Positions 51,030-60,398 of a DNA stretch of 64,000 nucleotides are shown here, in pieces; position 1 is the first letter of the stretch; the number at the start of each line of letters is the position of its first letter. This DNA comes from Actinoplanes subtropicus (GTDB taxonomy: Bacteria > Actinomycetota > Actinomycetes > Mycobacteriales > Micromonosporaceae). The translations under genes were made by a program, and so were the position numbers. The stretch spans positions 1 to 64,000 of the forward strand of contig NZ_JOJL01000009.1 of assembly GCF_000721705.1 (NCBI RefSeq). The letters are read 5' to 3'. The notes under the pieces are model-generated. The model ran no database searches. It worked only from the letters and a program-made list of their open reading frames with translations, and was not told the DNA's origin.

Positions 51030-52994
51030 CTAGTCGAGTCGTACGTCGTCGAGGTCGACCGTGCCCGGGTTGAGGTAGACCCAGAGCACCCGGACGTCCT
51101 CGAGGGCCGTGCTGTCGCAGGACATGCCGGTCTGCAGGTCGATCGACGCGGTCGTCGTGGTGCCCTGGTTGATCCAGCTGAAGCCGGACTGGCACCACGC
51201 GTACCCGTCGCCGGTCTGCACCGCGATCGCCGCGTTGGTGCCGGCGGTGGCGCTGGTCCGCAGGTCGTACTTCAGCGCCGACCGGTTCGACATGTCGACC
51301 GGCTCGGCCAGGGTGACGCCGAACCAGCCGCCGTCGGCCGCCGCGACCTGCAGGCTGTGGCTGCCGTCGGTGGCGAACTCGGTGGTCTGCGCGACCGTGC
51401 CCGCGTTGGTCTGCCAGGACGCCGGCGCCCAGCCCTCGACGCCGTCCTCGAAGGAGTAGAGCACCTGCGTCGCCGTCGGATCGGGCTTGACCGTCACCGT
51501 GATGGAGGCCGTGTTCGACCACCGACCGGCCTGGTCCTGGACCACATACGAAATCCCCGCCTTGCCGGCGAATCCGGTCTGCGGCGTGAAGGTCACCGCG
51601 CCCGCGCCGTCGACGGTGAATACGCCGCCCGTAACGGTCGCACTGGTCTGCCGTCCGGCGGTGCCCGGGTCCAGGTCCAGCGAAGAGGGCCGGATCCTGG
51701 TGCGGTACGCGATGTCGTTGTCCGCCGGCCGCAGGGTCACCGGGGTGTTCGCCGCGGTGACTGCGGTGTCGTTGTCGGCGACCGGTGGGAGCGCCCGCTG
51801 CCCGTGCGCGATCTCGGTGGTCGCATTCGAGATCGTCGTGCAGACCGGGCTCGGGCAGTAGACGGTGAACCCGTCGTAGTCCGGATACGGCGTCCCGTCG
51901 TCCTGCGAGCCCGACAAGATCCAATACAGGAAGCCATTCCCGCCGGTCCGCGCGAAAGTACTCGTCCAGTCCTGATAAACCGGGTTGCGGGTGGCCTTGT
52001 CCTTCCAGCCGAACTCGCCCAGCATCACCGCCTTGCCCAGCCTCTTCGCGGCGAGATTGTGCCGGGTGATGTAGTCGTCGGCCCACTGCGCGGTGCGATT
52101 GCCCCAACTGTCCGGGTAGAGGTGGTAGGACATCACGTCGACGTCCGGCAGCGCGGCCAGCGCGAGGCTGTCCACGCCCTCGCCGCAGTTGTCGATCCAG
52201 TCCGGGGCGTCCGGCCCGTCGCAGAAGAATCCCTCGTCGCCGACGCTCACCAGGTGATGGCGGTCGAGCGACTTGAGGTACGCGGACATCTCGCCGGCCC
52301 AGTTCGTCAGCGTGCTCGTCGTGCAGTGACCGCTTTGCGGGTAGCTGCCCGAGCCCTTGCAGCGCGGCTCGTTGCCCAGCTCCCACGTCATGATCGTCGG
52401 GTCGTCCCGGTACTTGACGCCGGTGATCGTGTTGACCCGGTTCAGGATGTGGTTCAGGTAGTCCTTGTACCAGCCCTTGATCACCGGGTCGGTGTAGAAG
52501 TCGTCGTGGTACGCGTCGCCGCGCCAGCGTACGTATTGATCGATCCCGCCGAAGTCGGACCAGTTGTTGGTCAGCGCCAGCACCAGCCTCTGCCCGGAGC
52601 GCCGGGCGGCGTCGACCACGTAGTCGAGCCGCTCGAGACCGTTCGCCCCGTCGTTGAAGGCCGGCTTGGTGCCATCCCAGTACTGGAAGTAGACCCCGTC
52701 CGGCGGCGGGGCGACCGAGTTGCTGCCGTCGGCGTTGCCGATCAGGCCGAAGGCCCAGGTCCGCATCACGTCGAAGCCGGCCGCCTGCGCGTCGTGGAAG
52801 ACATCGTCGACCATGGCCCGGCTCTTGTAGAACAGGTAGTAGTTGTTGGTGCCGCCGAAGCGGAACGGCTTGCCGTCGAGCTTGAGCGTGCTGCCGGCCC
52901 GGGTGACGAAGCCCGCGCGCTCCGCGGCGGCGGGGCCGGCCAGGACCAGCGCGCCGGTCATGGCCGCGAGGACCGCGACGAGGAATCTCCGCAT
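51030..52994 (-). CDS. Secreted GH5 glycanase (mannanase-like) with Ig-like and carbohydrate-binding domains
   Basis: A 654-residue secreted enzyme. Signal peptide MRRFLVAVLAAMTGALVLAG; GH5 catalytic domain to about residue 390 with FRFGGTNNYYLFYKS and the acid/base Glu in WELGNEPRCKG, nucleophile Glu in MLGEFGWKD. The pattern fits GH5 beta-mannanases. A cadherin/Ig-like domain (PVADNDTAVTAANTPVTLRP) and a C-terminal carbohydrate-binding beta-sandwich (SFEDGVEGWAPASWQTN) follow. ATG 52994 has AAGGAGG. A CebR box lies 53 bases upstream, linking it to cellulose or plant-polymer induction. Confidence 0.92.
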   Translation of the reverse strand: MRRFLVAVLAAMTGALVLAGPAAAERAGFVTRAGSTLKLDGKPFRFGGTNNYYLFYKSRAMVDDVFHDAQAAGFDVMRTWAFGLIGNADGSNSVAPPPDGVYFQYWDGTKPAFNDGANGLERLDYVVDAARRSGQRLVLALTNNWSDFGGIDQYVRWRGDAYHDDFYTDPVIKGWYKDYLNHILNRVNTITGVKYRDDPTIMTWELGNEPRCKGSGSYPQSGHCTTSTLTNWAGEMSAYLKSLDRHHLVSVGDEGFFCDGPDAPDWIDNCGEGVDSLALAALPDVDVMSYHLYPDSWGNRTAQWADDYITRHNLAAKRLGKAVMLGEFGWKDKATRNPVYQDWTSTFARTGGNGFLYWILSGSQDDGTPYPDYDGFTVYCPSPVCTTISNATTEIAHGQRALPPVADNDTAVTAANTPVTLRPADNDIAYRTRIRPSSLDLDPGTAGRQTSATVTGGVFTVDGAGAVTFTPQTGFAGKAGISYVVQDQAGRWSNTASITVTVKPDPTATQVLYSFEDGVEGWAPASWQTNAGTVAQTTEFATDGSHSLQVAAADGGWFGVTLAEPVDMSNRSALKYDLRTSATAGTNAAIAVQTGDGYAWCQSGFSWINQGTTTTASIDLQTGMSCDSTALEDVRVLWVYLNPGTVDLDDVRLD

Positions 52995-53046
52995 GCCAGG
53001 GCCTCCTTGAATCGATCGATCACGACCGATGCCCAAGGTAGCATTC

Positions 53047-53060
53047 CGGGAGCGCTCCCA
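53047..53060. promoter_or_regulatory. CebR-type operator (GH5 side)
   Basis: CGGGAGCGCTCCCA differs at one end base from the CebR operator TGGGAGCGCTCCCA, known from Streptomyces cellulose and cellobiose genes. It lies in the GH5/GH94 divergent promoter region. Confidence 0.85.
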
Positions 53061-53151
53061 AAATCGGAACTTGGGGCTCGCCAGCGAGCGGCCCCCGCCC
53101 CTAGCATGGCGTAACAAACCGGGAGCGCGGGGGTCGGCGTCGGCTCGAATT

Positions 53152-53165
53152 TGGGAGCGCTCCCA
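53152..53165. promoter_or_regulatory. CebR-type operator (GH94 side)
   Basis: TGGGAGCGCTCCCA, a perfect 14-base palindrome identical to the known CebR box, 24 bases before the GH94 start codon. Cellobiose or cello-oligosaccharides are expected to release the repressor. The cebR gene itself is not in this window. Confidence 0.92.
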
Positions 53166-53188
53166 CGCCGGCCTAGGGAGAGGGACCT

Positions 53189-55639
53189 GTGCGCTACGGA
53201 CACTTCGACGACGAGCGGCGTGAGTACGTCATCGACCGGCCCGACACCCCGCTGCCCTGGATCAACTACCTGGGCACCGAGGCGTACTTCGGCATCGTCT
53301 CCAACACCGCCGGCGGGTATTCGTTCTACCGGGACGCCAAGCTGCGCCGCCTGACCCGTTACCGCTACAACAACGCGCCGTTCGACGTCGGCGGCCGCTA
53401 CCTCTACCTGCGGGACGACGCCAGCGGCGACTTCTGGTCACCGTCGTGGCAGCCGACGCGCACCGAACTGGACGAGTACGAGTGCCGGCACGGCCTCTCG
53501 TACACCCGGATCGCGTCGGCCCGCGGCGGGATCCGGGCCGAGACGCTCTACTTCGTCCCGCTCGGCGAGACCCTCGAGGTGTGGCGAACCCGGGTGACCA
53601 ACGAGCGCGACACGGCGGCCGAGCTGTCCCTCTTCTCCTCGGTCGAGTTCTGCCTCTGGGACGCGCAGGACGACGCGACCAACTTCCAGCGCAACTTCTC
53701 CACCGGCCAGGTCGAGGTGGTCGACGGGGTGATCTACCACAAGACCGAGTACCGGGAGCGGCGCGACCACTTCGCGTACTTCGCCTGCTCGGAACCGCTC
53801 GCCGGGTTCGACACCCAGCGCGAGTCGTTCCTCGGCGCCTACCGCGGCTGGGACTCCCCGGCGGCGGTCGAGCGCGGCGCCGCCCTCGACTCGATCGCGT
53901 ACGGCTGGTCCCCGATCGGCAGCCACCACGTGCGGCTCGCCCTCGCGCCCGGCGAGACCCGCGAGGTGGTCTTCGTCCTCGGGTACGCGGAGAACCCGCG
54001 GGACGAGAAGTTCGACCCGCGCGGCTCGCAGACCCTCAACAAGCGGTACGTCCGCCCGGTGATCGAGCGCTGGCTGCGGCCGGCGGCCGTGGCCGCGGGC
54101 TTCGACGAGCTCGGCGCCTACTGGGACCGGCTGCTCGGCGGGCTGCGCGTGAGCACACCGGACGCGGATACCGACCGGATGGTCAACATCTGGAACGCGT
54201 ACCAGTGCATGGTCACCTTCAACCTGAGCCGGTCGGCGTCGTTCTACGAGTCCGGGATCGGCCGCGGCATGGGCTTCCGCGACTCCAACCAGGACCTGCT
54301 CGGCTTCGTCCACATGATCCCGGGACGGGCCCGGGAGCGGATCCTGGACATCGCGGCCACCCAGATGGCCACCGGCGGGGCGTACCACCAGTACCAGCCG
54401 CTGACCAAGCGGGGGAACAACGACATCGGCGACGGCTTCAACGACGATCCGCTGTGGCTGGTGCTCGGCGTCTCGGCGTACGTCAAGGAGACCGGCGACG
54501 CATCGATCCTGGACGAGCCGGTGACCTTCGACAACGCGGCCGGCAGCGAGGAGCCGCTCTACGAGCACCTGCGCCGCTCGGTGCGCTACACCCAGGAGCG
54601 GCTCGGCCCGCACGGGCTGCCACTGATCGGGCGGGCCGACTGGAACGACTGCCTCAACCTCAACTGCTTCTCCGACACACCCGGCGAGCCGTTCCAGACC
54701 ACCGAGAACGCCAGTGGCGGCGCCGCCGAGTCGGTCTTCATCGCCGGGCAGTTCGTGCTGGCCGCGAAGGAGCTGGCGGCGATCGCCGACCTGCGCGGGC
54801 TGGACGGGGAGGCGGCCGAGTACCGCGCCGCCGCCGAGAAGATGACCGCCGTCATCCTCGAGCACGGCTGGGACGGCGAGTGGTTCCGCCGGGCGTACGA
54901 CTTCCACGGCCACCCGATCGGCTCGGGCGAGAACGACGAGGGGCAGATCTTCATCGAGTCGCAGGGCATGTGCGTGCTCGGCGGGGTCGGCCTCGACGAC
55001 GGGCTGGCCGCGCGGGCACTGCGCAGCGTGGCCGAGCGGCTGGCCACCCCGCACGGCATCGTCCTGCAGCAGCCGGCGTACTCGTCCTACCGGATCGAGC
55101 TGGGCGAGATCTCCTCCTATCCCCCGGGCTACAAGGAGAACGCCGGCATCTTCTGCCACACCAACCCGTGGATCATGATCGCCGAGGCGATGGTCGGCAA
55201 CGGCGATCGCGCCTTCGACTACTACCGGCGGATCAACCCGTCGGCCCGCGAGGTGATCAGCGAGGCGCATCGCTGCGAGCCGTACGTCTACGCGCAGATG
55301 ATCGCCGGCCGCGACGCGCCGACCCACGGCGAGGCCAAGAACTCCTGGCTGACCGGCACCGCGGCGTGGAACTTCGTCGCGATCACCCAGTGGATCCTCG
55401 GCATCCGGCCGGAGCTGACCGGGCTGCGGGTCGATCCGGTGCTGCCGGCGGACTGGCCGGGCTTCCAGGTCACTCGTGCTTTCCGGGACGCGACCTACGA
55501 GATCACCGTACGCAAGGAGCCCGGCGCCACCGGCCGGGTCGCGTACCTGATCGTGGACGGCGCTCGGGTGGAGGGAACCGTCGTGCCGATCGTGGAGCCC
55601 GGCGCCGTGGTTCGGGTGGAGGCCGTCATCGAGGGCTGA
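53189..55639 (+). CDS. GH94 cellobiose phosphorylase
   Basis: An 816-residue GH94 phosphorylase without a signal peptide. N-terminal [20 protein letters not shown], the catalytic Asp motif [10 protein letters not shown] (Asp484/Asp487), [20 protein letters not shown] and [17 protein letters not shown] are all characteristic of cellobiose phosphorylases. It splits imported cellobiose with phosphate into glucose 1-phosphate and glucose, saving ATP. GTG 53189 has AGGGAGAGGG upstream. The CebR box and divergent GH5 place it in the cellulose regulon. The last 14 bases overlap the convergent aminotransferase gene. Confidence 0.95.
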   Translation: MRYGHFDDERREYVIDRPDTPLPWINYLGTEAYFGIVSNTAGGYSFYRDAKLRRLTRYRYNNAPFDVGGRYLYLRDDASGDFWSPSWQPTRTELDEYECRHGLSYTRIASARGGIRAETLYFVPLGETLEVWRTRVTNERDTAAELSLFSSVEFCLWDAQDDATNFQRNFSTGQVEVVDGVIYHKTEYRERRDHFAYFACSEPLAGFDTQRESFLGAYRGWDSPAAVERGAALDSIAYGWSPIGSHHVRLALAPGETREVVFVLGYAENPRDEKFDPRGSQTLNKRYVRPVIERWLRPAAVAAGFDELGAYWDRLLGGLRVSTPDADTDRMVNIWNAYQCMVTFNLSRSASFYESGIGRGMGFRDSNQDLLGFVHMIPGRARERILDIAATQMATGGAYHQYQPLTKRGNNDIGDGFNDDPLWLVLGVSAYVKETGDASILDEPVTFDNAAGSEEPLYEHLRRSVRYTQERLGPHGLPLIGRADWNDCLNLNCFSDTPGEPFQTTENASGGAAESVFIAGQFVLAAKELAAIADLRGLDGEAAEYRAAAEKMTAVILEHGWDGEWFRRAYDFHGHPIGSGENDEGQIFIESQGMCVLGGVGLDDGLAARALRSVAERLATPHGIVLQQPAYSSYRIELGEISSYPPGYKENAGIFCHTNPWIMIAEAMVGNGDRAFDYYRRINPSAREVISEAHRCEPYVYAQMIAGRDAPTHGEAKNSWLTGTAAWNFVAITQWILGIRPELTGLRVDPVLPADWPGFQVTRAFRDATYEITVRKEPGATGRVAYLIVDGARVEGTVVPIVEPGAVVRVEAVIEG

Positions 55640-56735
55640 CCAGGACAGTGCCGAGCCGGGCGGCGGCCTCCGCCAGGTCGGCGGGCGGCAGCTGGGAGAA
55701 GCAGAGCCGGATGCGGTCGTCGCCGCCGGCACCGTCGACGTAGAACGACGGGCCGGGCAGGAAGGACGTGCCGTGCCGCTCGGCCCGGGCGAGCAGGTGG
55801 GTCGCGCTGACGCCGGGTGGCAGCGCGGCCCACAGGAACCAGCCGCCACCCGGCGCCTCGACCGGCAGGAACTCGCGCACGGCCGAGACCAGGGCATCGC
55901 GCTGCCTGCGATACTCGGCGCGGACCGCGTCGAGGTGCCGCTGGTATGCCCCGGACGCGCCGAAGCAGTACATCGTGGTGGCGACGGAGTGGTTGACGCC
56001 GCCGCCGCTGTGCACGTAACCCAGCGTGGCCAGGCGGGTGATCAGCGCGGGATCGGCGTTGATCCAGCCCAGGCGCAGGCCGGGCGCGACGGTCTTGGCA
56101 AAGGTGCCCACCCGGACGACGCCCTCCCCGCCGGAGAGTCGCCACAGCGACGGCGGGGCCTGGCCGTCGTAGCACAGCTCGCGGTAGGTGTCGTCCTCGA
56201 CGATCGTCAGGCCGGTCCGCCGGGCCAGCTCCACCAGGGCCCGGCGGCGGTCGGGCGGCAGGCTCCGGCCGGTCGGGTTGGCGAAGGTCGGCACCAGATA
56301 GAGCAGCCGTACGCGCGGGCCGTCCAGCATCTCGGCCAGCGCGGCCGGGTCCACGCCGTCGGCGTCCGCCGGGGCGCGCAGCACCGTGGCGCCGGTGTCG
56401 GTGAAGATCGGGAACGCCAGGTGGTAGGAGGGCGAGTCGACCAGGATCACGTCGCCCGGGCCGGCCAGCAGCGAGGCCACCAGCGCCAGGCCGTGCGAGG
56501 CGCCCCCGGTGACGAACAGCTGCTCGGGCGTGCTGTCGCCGAGGTGGGCGGTCAGCCAGTCCAGCAGCGGCGCGGGCCCCCTGGCATCGCCGTACGTCAG
56601 TTGCTGCCAGCCGAACTCCCGGGACGCCGCGGCCGACGCCGCCGCCCACGCCTCCACCGGCAACAACTCCGGCCGTGGATGTCCCCAGCCCAGGTCGAGG
56701 ATGCCGGGCCGGCTCCGGAACTGGATCATCGGCAT
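55626..56735 (-). CDS. PLP-dependent aminotransferase, class I fold
   Basis: A 369-residue PLP enzyme of the aspartate aminotransferase fold, close to 2-aminoadipate/MocR-type transaminases. Visible are [44 protein letters not shown] and the Schiff-base Lys in [15 protein letters not shown], then Arg in DRIRLCFSQ. No DNA-binding domain is fused. The ATG overlaps the stop of the ACT-like gene (TGATG), so it is the third gene of a coupled operon with two unknown proteins. The substrate amino acid is unknown. Confidence 0.9.
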   Translation of the reverse strand: MPMIQFRSRPGILDLGWGHPRPELLPVEAWAAASAAASREFGWQQLTYGDARGPAPLLDWLTAHLGDSTPEQLFVTGGASHGLALVASLLAGPGDVILVDSPSYHLAFPIFTDTGATVLRAPADADGVDPAALAEMLDGPRVRLLYLVPTFANPTGRSLPPDRRRALVELARRTGLTIVEDDTYRELCYDGQAPPSLWRLSGGEGVVRVGTFAKTVAPGLRLGWINADPALITRLATLGYVHSGGGVNHSVATTMYCFGASGAYQRHLDAVRAEYRRQRDALVSAVREFLPVEAPGGGWFLWAALPPGVSATHLLARAERHGTSFLPGPSFYVDGAGGDDRIRLCFSQLPPADLAEAAARLGTVLVSPR

Positions 56736-58255
56736 CACGCGGAGATGCCGGCGTACATGAGCCACCGCTCACGGGGCGACAGCCGGAGCCGGATCTTGCT
56801 GGGGTCGACCCGGCCGAGGGCGGGCAGCCACTCCCGGATCCGCAGCTGGGCGGCCTCCGCGGCGTCGGTGAGCAGGCGCTGCACCGCCGCGTGGTCCTTG
56901 TGCTCCTGGGCGAGCATCACGACCAGCTTCGCCCGGCCGCGGACGACGTCGCCCCGGCAGAGCCGCGACTGGGCGTACGCGACCTCGCACCGGCGGGTGT
57001 GCGGCTGCAGCGCGGCCTGCACCTCGGCCAGCAGCGCCGGCGTGTCGACCGTGCGGTGCGGGAGCTGCCACCACAGCCAGATGGGGTACGGCACCCGGCC
57101 CGTCGCGGTGGCGCCGGTCTGCTGGCTCGACGGCGGGTAGGAGCAGCGCATCGCCGGGCTCAGCGCGACCTTCCAGTCGCCGATGAGCCGGTCCTCGGAC
57201 TCCGCGGCGACGCCCGGCCGGGGCCCCGCACAGGCTTCCAGCCGGGGCAGGGCGTCGTGCCAGCCCCCGGTCCACTGCGGAAAGGACTCCGGGGCATCGG
57301 CGGCGACCGGGAGCACCAGGTTGATGAACGTCGTCTTGCGCATGCTGGAGATGGACGCGGCGAGCACCCCGATGCCCCGCTCCCGCAACGCCTGCACCGT
57401 CGCGGCCGTGGTCCCGGGCTGCGACGGCCCGACGATGCTCGCGATCACCGCCCGCTTCGGGATGTGCACCGACGCCTCCGGGAACAGCCGGTTGCGGGCC
57501 TGGCGGTAGCGCTCTCGATCGAACCCCCGGATCGTGAACCACTCCCCCCGTACGCGATTGAGCCGTTGATCGTCGAGTTTCAGGCCGAAGCCGTATTCCT
57601 CGGCGAGCGCCGCCAGCTCCGTCTCGAAATCCAGCCGGGTCTCGGACATCTTGGGGTCGACCCCGATCGAGAACCGCAGGCAGGGCCCGATCGCGTCGCG
57701 CAGCCGCTCGTTCGACCCGTCGCCCCGCTCGGACCGGCTGATCTGCGGGACGGGCGCGACCGGGGTGTGCAGGTGCAGCACCGGCGCGCCGCGCTCGCCG
57801 GCCAGGCCGGTCAGCTTCTCGATGACCAGCGCCTGCATGAGCGCTTCCCGGTAGGTCGGCGACCAGTGCGTGTTGCCCAGCGTGATGAGCACCTCGACCT
57901 GGCGGGTGGACTGGTGGATGAAGCCGGGATTCGGCACGGCGTGCCCGGAGTACGAGTACGTCTCCGGCCCGGCGTCGTGTTTCACCGGGTCGATCTGCAC
58001 CCGGCCGCTGAACGCCGACATCGCCGACGGCCAGATCGACGTCGACACCGACAGCCCGGCCGCGGCGAAGTGGCAGAAATCGGTCGGCCAGGCACTCGGG
58101 TCCTCCTTGTCCGGGTCGGGCTCGATGACCGGCAGCGGCGACGGGCCGTAGCCGTGCGTCAGCGTGAATTCCACCGAGGAGAAATAGGTGCCGGCTGCCT
58201 CCGCCGCTATCCGGGCCAGCTCCGAGGACTTCGTCGAGTTCGCGGGCAGCGTCAC
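56735..58255 (-). CDS. Unknown soluble protein with ACT-like segment
   Basis: A 506-residue soluble protein with no family I recognise. The segment at about residues 268-330 (VIASIVGPSQPGTTAATVQA, then LRERGIGVLAASISSM and FINLVLPV) matches the beta-alpha-beta pattern of an ACT amino-acid-sensing domain. The N-terminal 200 residues include a phosphate-rich-looking FCHFAAAGLSVSTSIWPS and RQVEVLITLGNTHWSPTYRE. The C-terminal third looks ordered but unassigned. GTG 58255 begins three bases after the stop of the membrane-protein gene. It may be the cytosolic sensor or effector of that membrane partner. Confidence 0.6.
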   Translation of the reverse strand: MTLPANSTKSSELARIAAEAAGTYFSSVEFTLTHGYGPSPLPVIEPDPDKEDPSAWPTDFCHFAAAGLSVSTSIWPSAMSAFSGRVQIDPVKHDAGPETYSYSGHAVPNPGFIHQSTRQVEVLITLGNTHWSPTYREALMQALVIEKLTGLAGERGAPVLHLHTPVAPVPQISRSERGDGSNERLRDAIGPCLRFSIGVDPKMSETRLDFETELAALAEEYGFGLKLDDQRLNRVRGEWFTIRGFDRERYRQARNRLFPEASVHIPKRAVIASIVGPSQPGTTAATVQALRERGIGVLAASISSMRKTTFINLVLPVAADAPESFPQWTGGWHDALPRLEACAGPRPGVAAESEDRLIGDWKVALSPAMRCSYPPSSQQTGATATGRVPYPIWLWWQLPHRTVDTPALLAEVQAALQPHTRRCEVAYAQSRLCRGDVVRGRAKLVVMLAQEHKDHAAVQRLLTDAAEAAQLRIREWLPALGRVDPSKIRLRLSPRERWLMYAGISA

Positions 58256-58258
58256 ACG

Positions 58259-60328
58259 TCACCCCCCACCACGGGCGTCGAAAAAGTCGTCCGGCTCGAC
58301 CGTACGCCCGGGGGCGCCCCGCGCGTCGCGCAGCCAGCGCGGCACCCGGGACGACCGCGGCACCGAACTTCCCCGGTGGATCCGCCGGGCGTAGAACTCG
58401 CACAGGCACAGGACGACGATGAAGATCAGCACGGCCAGCGCGACCTGGAACAGCCGGGTCATCTCCCGGTCCGACTGCACGGTCGCGATGGCGATCGCCA
58501 GCGCGGTGGTCACCGCGACCGAGGCGGTGGCGAGCATCCGCTGGAACTTGTGCAGCTGGCCGAGCACCGATTTGGTGCCGGGCAGGTCGAGCCGCGCCAG
58601 CAGCAGCCCCGGGACCAGCAGGAGCACCGCGACGACGGCGTCCGCCTGCTCGGGCACGAAGTCCGGGGACACCTTCGCCGAGTACAGCCACTCGAGCCCG
58701 CCGGCCAGGAAGGTCCCGATGCCCAGCACCACCAGGGCCAGCCCGGCCACCATCCGGGTGATGTTCTCGATCAGGGCCGGCGCCTCGTCGGCGAGCGCCA
58801 TGAAGGCGAAGACCCGGACCGGCTCGGTGGACTGGGGGCTGAGCTCCACCGAGGGCCGCCGCCAGTGCGCGTGGGCGCCGTGCTCGCGGGGGTCGTTGTC
58901 GGTGGTGACGTCCCGGCCCACCTGGGCGGCGCGCAGCCCGGCGGCGATGCTCAGCAGGGCCGGCCCGGGCAGCCCGCTGCGGGCCAGATGCTGCATCCCG
59001 TCGGCGGCGTAGTGCGCGCAGAACGCGGCGAGCACGTCGAGCGAGCAGTCCCCGGCGGACAGCGCCGCGATCACCTCGTCGGCGCTCAACCGGCGGGCCG
59101 GGGGCGCCGAGCCGGGGCCGACCGGGATCGGCAGCCGGGCGAGATAGGCCTCGTAACCGGCCAGGTCGACCAGCCGCCGCCGGCCCAGCTCGGCCAGCCG
59201 CGACGCGATCCCCTGCATCTCCAGTTCGAGCAGCTTGTGGTAGGTGCCGAGCCGGTCCGCGCGCCGGGCCACCGACTCCAGGTCCTGGGCGAGCACCTCG
59301 ACGAACTCCTCGTCGACGTCGCTGGACATCAGGAACCGGCGGACGCTGATCTCCTGCCGGACCTCCAGGGTCAGGTGGTACGCCTTGACCGACCGCGGGA
59401 TCTCCGTCTCGTACTCGACGACGAACTCGCGGTTGACCGGCAGCGCGTTCTTGGCCAGCGTCCGCAGCGGGGTCGGGCGGTGCTGGGCCGGCAGCAGGGG
59501 CGCGTCCCAGGTCAGGAACCGGCGCGGCCGGTTCAGGGCGAGCTGGGCGACCAGGATGTACTGCCGGGTGGCCAGTTGCAGCAGCCGGGCGAACGGGATC
59601 AGCAGCCGGTCGCCGCCCTCCGCCGGGAAGAGCGCTTCCAGGCCGAGGAGCGCGAGATCGCGTACGGCCCGGGAATTGCCCTGCCGGGTCAGCAGCCCGG
59701 CGTGGTCGAGCGGGGTGTGCAGGCGCTGTCCCGCCGGCGAGCCGACCATGATGAGCTCGGTGATCGCCGCCTCGATCAGCCAGCGCGACCGCTGGTGGGT
59801 GTGCCGCAGCTGGTGGATCGGGCTGGCCGGCGCCGAGACGTCCTCGTGCGCGTTGATCAGCATGTGGAGCAGCTTCACGAAGGCGGCGGCGGTGACCCGG
59901 TTGGCGTCGCGGTGCGAGAGCCGGGGCACGACCTCGCCGCTCGAGTCCTTGATGACCACGGGCGCCAGGTCCCGGCGGCTGTACCGGGACACCGGCACCC
60001 ACAGCGAGGGATGACCGTCCGGCGCCTCGCCCGGGACGATCAGCGTGTCGCGCAGCCGTCCCGAGATCAGGTCGAGGTCGACGTCGACGCTGATCGACCG
60101 GCTCATGTGCCCGCGGTCCACCAGCGTCAGCTGCTCCGACAGCCGGGCCAGGTGGTCGAGCCGCAGGGACAGGTCCATCAGGGCCAGCCCGAGCGCCGCG
60201 TCCCGGCTGGGAAAGGTCATGGGGGCGGTGGGCACCGGCAGCGCCACGATCAGCGTTCGCAGGTGGTCCAGCGGACCGCCGGCCGACGGATCGGCCGGCG
60301 GTGAGCTCCCCCGGATGGTGACCGTCAT
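58259..60328 (-). CDS. Unknown four-helix membrane protein with large cytosolic N-terminus
   Basis: A 689-residue protein with no recognised family. The first 500 residues are soluble and helix-rich (SRDAALGLALMDLSLRLDHL, HRDANRVTAAAFVKLLHMLI). They are followed by about four transmembrane helices near residues 520-655: VAGLALVVLGIGTFLAGGL, VVAVLLLVPGLLLARL, TASVAVTTALAIAIAT and FQVALAVLIFIVVLCLCEFY. The short C-terminal tail is basic. ATG 60328 opens a three-gene coupled operon ending in an aminotransferase. A sensing or scaffolding role is possible but not shown. Confidence 0.6.
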   Translation of the reverse strand: MTVTIRGSSPPADPSAGGPLDHLRTLIVALPVPTAPMTFPSRDAALGLALMDLSLRLDHLARLSEQLTLVDRGHMSRSISVDVDLDLISGRLRDTLIVPGEAPDGHPSLWVPVSRYSRRDLAPVVIKDSSGEVVPRLSHRDANRVTAAAFVKLLHMLINAHEDVSAPASPIHQLRHTHQRSRWLIEAAITELIMVGSPAGQRLHTPLDHAGLLTRQGNSRAVRDLALLGLEALFPAEGGDRLLIPFARLLQLATRQYILVAQLALNRPRRFLTWDAPLLPAQHRPTPLRTLAKNALPVNREFVVEYETEIPRSVKAYHLTLEVRQEISVRRFLMSSDVDEEFVEVLAQDLESVARRADRLGTYHKLLELEMQGIASRLAELGRRRLVDLAGYEAYLARLPIPVGPGSAPPARRLSADEVIAALSAGDCSLDVLAAFCAHYAADGMQHLARSGLPGPALLSIAAGLRAAQVGRDVTTDNDPREHGAHAHWRRPSVELSPQSTEPVRVFAFMALADEAPALIENITRMVAGLALVVLGIGTFLAGGLEWLYSAKVSPDFVPEQADAVVAVLLLVPGLLLARLDLPGTKSVLGQLHKFQRMLATASVAVTTALAIAIATVQSDREMTRLFQVALAVLIFIVVLCLCEFYARRIHRGSSVPRSSRVPRWLRDARGAPGRTVEPDDFFDARGGG

Positions 60329-60398
60329 GGTTTGATCCTGGCCGCCGTCCCCGGTCCGACGGAAGATCTGTCGCCATATCGACGGTCTCGGCCGCCGT

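Noticed and set aside
56769..60377. A minus-strand open frame of about 1200 codons spanning the unknown module
   Set aside because: It is Arg/Ala/Pro/Gly-rich, lacks any domain pattern and lies in the shadow frame of two better-supported coupled genes; it reflects the GC3 bias.
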